The notes under the pieces: generated by a model
Databases searched by the model: none
Told to the model about the DNA's origin: nothing
The model's input: the letters and a program-made list of their open reading frames with translations, nothing else
Program-made: the position numbers and the translations under genes
Assembly (NCBI GenBank): GCA_964515235.1
Contig: CAZEVO010000020.1
Coordinates: 1 to 36,299 of the forward strand
From: OPU3-GD-OMZ sp964515235
GTDB taxonomy: Bacteria; Pseudomonadota; Gammaproteobacteria; Methylococcales; Methylomonadaceae
Length of the DNA: 36,299 nucleotides
Reading direction: 5' to 3'
Shown: positions 33,513-36,299 of the stretch, piece after piece
How the letters are laid out: the number at the start of each line of letters is the position of its first letter
Numbering within the stretch: the first letter of the stretch is position 1

Positions 33513-35045
33513 ATGACTCAAAAAAAGCTGTTTATTGCAGGACTACTCATTTTTCTGGAAGGATACTGTGTCCTTTCACTTGAAATACTAGGTACAAGAC
33601 TATTAGGGCCAGCATTTGGCGCCAGTATCAATTTGTGGGCAGCGCTGATCGCCGTAACGCTTCTTTCTCTCAGTGTCGGTTATAGTATTGGTGGTCGTTT
33701 AGCCGACCGATATAAAGAACATACTATGCTAATCATGATGGTGTGGTTTAGTGCCCTTTGGACTTTAATTATTCCATTTATCAAAAAAGAAACCGTAGAG
33801 GCACTCTCTTTTTTGGGATTAAAATGGGATATGCTGTTAAGTGCAGCCTTGTTATTTACCTTTCCACTAACAATGCTTGGCATGGTAACTCCATTTATAC
33901 TTCGCACCTGTGTAAACACGCTTTCTTCCATTGGCTATATTGCGGGCCGATTTTATGCGATATCAACAGTGGCAAGTGTTTTTGCTGCAATCCTAACCGG
34001 ATTCTTTTTTATTCCTGCTTTTGGAACTTTCAATGTCATCATGGCGGTCGTCTTGATACTGAGTTTTATGAGTTTACTTACCGCTTATATTTATCGTGAC
34101 CATATTTTAGGGTTACCACTTACTATCAATATCCCGCTAATTTTATTAGCAACAGAGTTAATGGTGTTTAATAATCCTGACCATGATCAAAGATTGCTGG
34201 AAGTCCATCATAGTCCATATGGTGAAGTTCGTGTTCTCAACCTAAATCGAGGGAAGTTTTTAGTCCTTGAAGGTGAAGTCCACTCCGGAATCAATACATA
34301 TACTAACCAAAGCAGTTTTCTTTACCCTGTTCTCTTTCAAACAGCAAAAGACCTGTTCGATCAGCCAGGAAATGGATTGGTTATCGGCCTGGGTGCCGGG
34401 ACGACTATTCAACCATTTTCAGATGCTAACTGGCGGATGAGTGCTGTTGAGATTAATCCGGTCATTATTGATATGGCCTACAAGCATTTTGGCATAGACA
34501 TTCCAGACACGAGAATCCATTCTATGGACGGCCGACGTTTTCTCTTTGAAACGAATGATTCATTTGATGCTATCTTGATGGATGCCTACGGTGGATCAGG
34601 AATTCCTTTCCACCTGATCACTCAAGAGGTATTCGAGCTTGCAAAAAAACGGCTTAATACAAACGGCGTTCTGGGTTTAAATGTTATTGGTGATGGCTGG
34701 GACTCTCTTTTAGTTCACTCTACTTTAAAAACGCTTGAACTGTTTTTTACTCATGTCACCGCACTTCCGACTGCTACAAAAAGAGACAACATTCAAAATT
34801 TTATTATCTTTGCATCAGATGCGGAAATAATACCAAAACTTTACAATTCTCTTCGCAACCCTTCTAGTAAAAATAACGTTTATCACCACGCCATAGCACG
34901 GTCATTCAAAAACAATTTTTCTAGTAAACCGTTTGGAAAAATTCTTACTGATAATTACAACCCTGCCGATTTATGGGGTGATGAAATTAATTTCAAAACC
35001 AGAAGTACTGGACAGAAAACTATCGACTCATCCCTTTTATGGTAA
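33513..35045 (+). CDS. Fused membrane / spermidine-synthase-like protein
   Basis: The 510-residue product has two parts. Residues 1-215 hold about six or seven membrane helices with the family pattern (SLEILGTRLLGPAFG, SVGYSIGGRLADR, GMVTPFILR, GRFYAISTVASVFAAILTG). Residues about 230-480 are a spermidine-synthase-like Rossmann domain with LVIGLGAGTT (about 289-298), VEINPVII and DAILMDAYGGSGIP (about 352-365). The canonical spermidine-synthase catalytic region is only partly kept (DAYGG in place of a DS.DP-type motif), so aminopropyl transfer is uncertain. It is followed 82 bp later by a membrane-domain-only relative. Confidence 0.88.
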   Translation: MTQKKLFIAGLLIFLEGYCVLSLEILGTRLLGPAFGASINLWAALIAVTLLSLSVGYSIGGRLADRYKEHTMLIMMVWFSALWTLIIPFIKKETVEALSFLGLKWDMLLSAALLFTFPLTMLGMVTPFILRTCVNTLSSIGYIAGRFYAISTVASVFAAILTGFFFIPAFGTFNVIMAVVLILSFMSLLTAYIYRDHILGLPLTINIPLILLATELMVFNNPDHDQRLLEVHHSPYGEVRVLNLNRGKFLVLEGEVHSGINTYTNQSSFLYPVLFQTAKDLFDQPGNGLVIGLGAGTTIQPFSDANWRMSAVEINPVIIDMAYKHFGIDIPDTRIHSMDGRRFLFETNDSFDAILMDAYGGSGIPFHLITQEVFELAKKRLNTNGVLGLNVIGDGWDSLLVHSTLKTLELFFTHVTALPTATKRDNIQNFIIFASDAEIIPKLYNSLRNPSSKNNVYHHAIARSFKNNFSSKPFGKILTDNYNPADLWGDEINFKTRSTGQKTIDSSLLW

Positions 35046-35127
35046 TTAATTCAAGTACCGTCTTTATTTTTCGTACTCTTCCTCAAAGAAGAATAGAACA
35101 ACCTAGCGATAACACGGCAAGATAAAT

Positions 35128-35727
35128 ATGAAAGACTCATTAATGCATTATGGAATTGTTTTTACAACAGGGGCTAGCATATTAGCGATTGAAATTCTTG
35201 GCAGTCGAATGATTGGTCCTTATTTTGGTATCAATCTTTTTTTATGGACTGCCTTACTCAGCATTACATTAATTGCGCTTGCTTTAGGGTACTTCTTCGG
35301 CGGCCTACTTGCTGACTATAAGCCTTCCTACCGAGTCCTTGCCACACTTATTTTGATAGCAGCTTTATGGCTATCTATTCTTCCCTATATTACCGAGCCA
35401 TTATCAATGTTTTCTCGTAATTTCGGTTACAAATTTAGTGTTATGTTGACAGCTCTCTGTTTGTTTACAATTCCATTAAGTTGTCTTGGGTGTGTGACCC
35501 CTTATGTTCTGAAGCTAAGTGTTCATTCTCTTGACCAAGTTGCCACTAAAGCTGGTGATCTTTATGCCTTTTCAACTGTTGCCAGTGTATTATCCGCTCT
35601 TGCAACCGGATTCTTTTTTATACCTTATGTCGGCGTAAAAGAACTAACTTATCTATTGGTATTGGTCTTAACGCTATTAGCCACCCTACTTTATTGTTAC
35701 GACACCAAACAAAACAAGTCAATATAG
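35128..35727 (+). CDS. Membrane-domain-only relative of the fused spermidine-synthase protein
   Basis: The 199-residue product aligns well with residues about 5-200 of its neighbour (SILAIEILGSRMIGPYFG, ALGYFFGGLLADYK, LGCVTPYVLK, GDLYAFSTVASVLSALATG) but stops right after the membrane helices, without the Rossmann domain. It may be a naturally separate membrane subunit, as some genomes encode the two domains as separate genes, or a truncated duplicate. Sequence just after the stop codon looks rearranged (a broken oxidoreductase gene abuts it), favouring truncation but not proving it. Confidence 0.82.
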   Translation: MKDSLMHYGIVFTTGASILAIEILGSRMIGPYFGINLFLWTALLSITLIALALGYFFGGLLADYKPSYRVLATLILIAALWLSILPYITEPLSMFSRNFGYKFSVMLTALCLFTIPLSCLGCVTPYVLKLSVHSLDQVATKAGDLYAFSTVASVLSALATGFFFIPYVGVKELTYLLVLVLTLLATLLYCYDTKQNKSI

Positions 35728-35761
35728 GGTTAAAAAACATTTCTGTTTTTAAATTACTATG

Positions 35762-35821
35762 GTTTAATAATCTGGCTGAAGACAAACCAGAAATACCAGG
35801 ACCAACAATACTAATTTTCAT
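35762..35821 (-). pseudogene. Truncated start of an FAD/NAD(P)-binding oxidoreductase
   Basis: From the ATG at 35821 the first about 20 residues read MKISIVGPGISGLSSARLL, a textbook dinucleotide-binding start (GxGxxGxxxA) of FAD-dependent amine-oxidase-type or NAD(P)-binding oxidoreductases. A strong AGGAG site precedes it. Beyond that the frame loses any resemblance to the family and runs on into the reverse of the neighbouring gene. This is best read as a broken gene with its ribosome-binding site still intact. Confidence 0.65.
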
Positions 35822-36299
35822 AATACGCTCCTGATCTTTCATTCTATTTTGCTTCGTTGATTGAGCACTTTGAGCCTGTAATATTACAACCGTCCATAGA
35901 AAAGAAATATCCAAATAGATTTAAAGTTAGATAAGGTCTATTTAATACCTAAGCCACGACTTACCACAAAAGGCAGATGAAATTTTACGCGTCTAAAGGA
36001 GTTGATCATTGTCAATACCTGACAGGCGTAGGTTAAGGAAACTAAAATCACATTCGAGCTGTCGTTAATTCATTTCGGTAATGATTAAGGTCACCCGAGT
36101 TAGATATTATTATCAAAACTAACGAGGTGAAAAATGACACAGTTTTTGCTAACACGAACCTTTAAACATGTTTCAAGAACTTGGATTGTCTGTTTACTTC
36201 ATCACGATATCATGAGTACTATGACAGATGAATTTGTAAAAGCATTTTGACCGTCAAAGTCCATATTATTTTATTTATACACACGAATAGGTTTTATTA
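35822..36299. other. Mostly empty window end
   Basis: Apart from one small frame (36134-36250), no gene, RNA or clear repeat is visible. It probably holds the promoter of the truncated oxidoreductase (35822-35900 or so) and perhaps the start of further decayed sequence. No T-run terminators were recognised. Confidence 0.4.
36134..36250 (+). CDS. Possible 38-residue peptide or gene remnant
   Basis: An ATG with a good ribosome-binding site (gaggtgaaaa) opens a 38-codon frame beginning MTQFLLTRTFKHVSRTW and ending FVKAF. It resembles no family I know. The quality of the site suggests it was once, or still is, the start of a gene; a frameshifted or truncated gene is as likely as a true small protein. 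Confidence 0.3.
   Translation: MTQFLLTRTFKHVSRTWIVCLLHHDIMSTMTDEFVKAF

Overview
The window is an AT-rich, gene-dense chromosomal segment from a motile gammaproteobacterium. The evidence is one polar-type flagellar cluster (FlhF/FlhG numerical and positional control, FliA, FlgP/FlgT outer rings, sigma-54-type promoters) next to the block alaC-hom-thrC-recJ and a yciB-yciI-bolA-ppiC block, both typical of Gammaproteobacteria. The lineage cannot be fixed from the sequence. A low-GC marine member of the Methylococcales or Thiotrichales type is an inference only.

Region 1 (1-5682): the flagellar export and switch operon fliK(partial)-fliL-fliM-fliN-fliO-fliP-fliQ-fliR(partial)-[100-N gap]-flhB(partial), all on the + strand. 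The gap at 5082-5181 removes the end of fliR and about the first 55-60% of flhB, and the open frame running through it is an artefact. Region 2 (5742-10757): four + strand genes of unknown function inside the flagellar cluster: an acidic coiled-coil membrane protein, a lipoprotein made of about 17 MORN_2-type repeats, a membrane-anchored protein with about 13-14 such repeats, and a small acidic protein that looks internally duplicated. Inverted repeats lie before and after the two MORN genes. Region 3 (10763-12838, - strand): flgP-flgT-LysM protein, an outer-ring module. It is divergent from region 4 (13253-19510, + strand): flhA-flhF-flgB-flhG-fliA-unknown gene. The divergent intergenic region carries one well-spaced sigma-54 promoter for each direction.

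Region 4 to 31.4 kb holds housekeeping genes: a ClC-type channel without the usual gating glutamate, a methyltransferase, a DUF1244 protein, yciB-yciI-bolA-peptidyl-prolyl isomerase, a Sel1-repeat lipoprotein, and alaC-hom-thrC-recJ on the - strand (alanine and threonine biosynthesis plus RecJ).

The last 5 kb (31.5-36.3 kb) is sparser. It has a small exported protein, a likely structured small RNA (about 32162-32273) with its own promoter-like region and terminator, a 60-residue ORF, a 700-bp gene-free stretch full of palindromes, and two adjacent relatives of the fused MFS/spermidine-synthase family, the second with only the membrane domain. A truncated FAD-binding oxidoreductase start follows, and the end of the window looks decayed or rearranged.

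The best candidates for something undescribed are the MORN_2 pair with its coiled-coil and duplicated neighbours in the flagellar locus, and the small RNA with an AGGA tetraloop hairpin.
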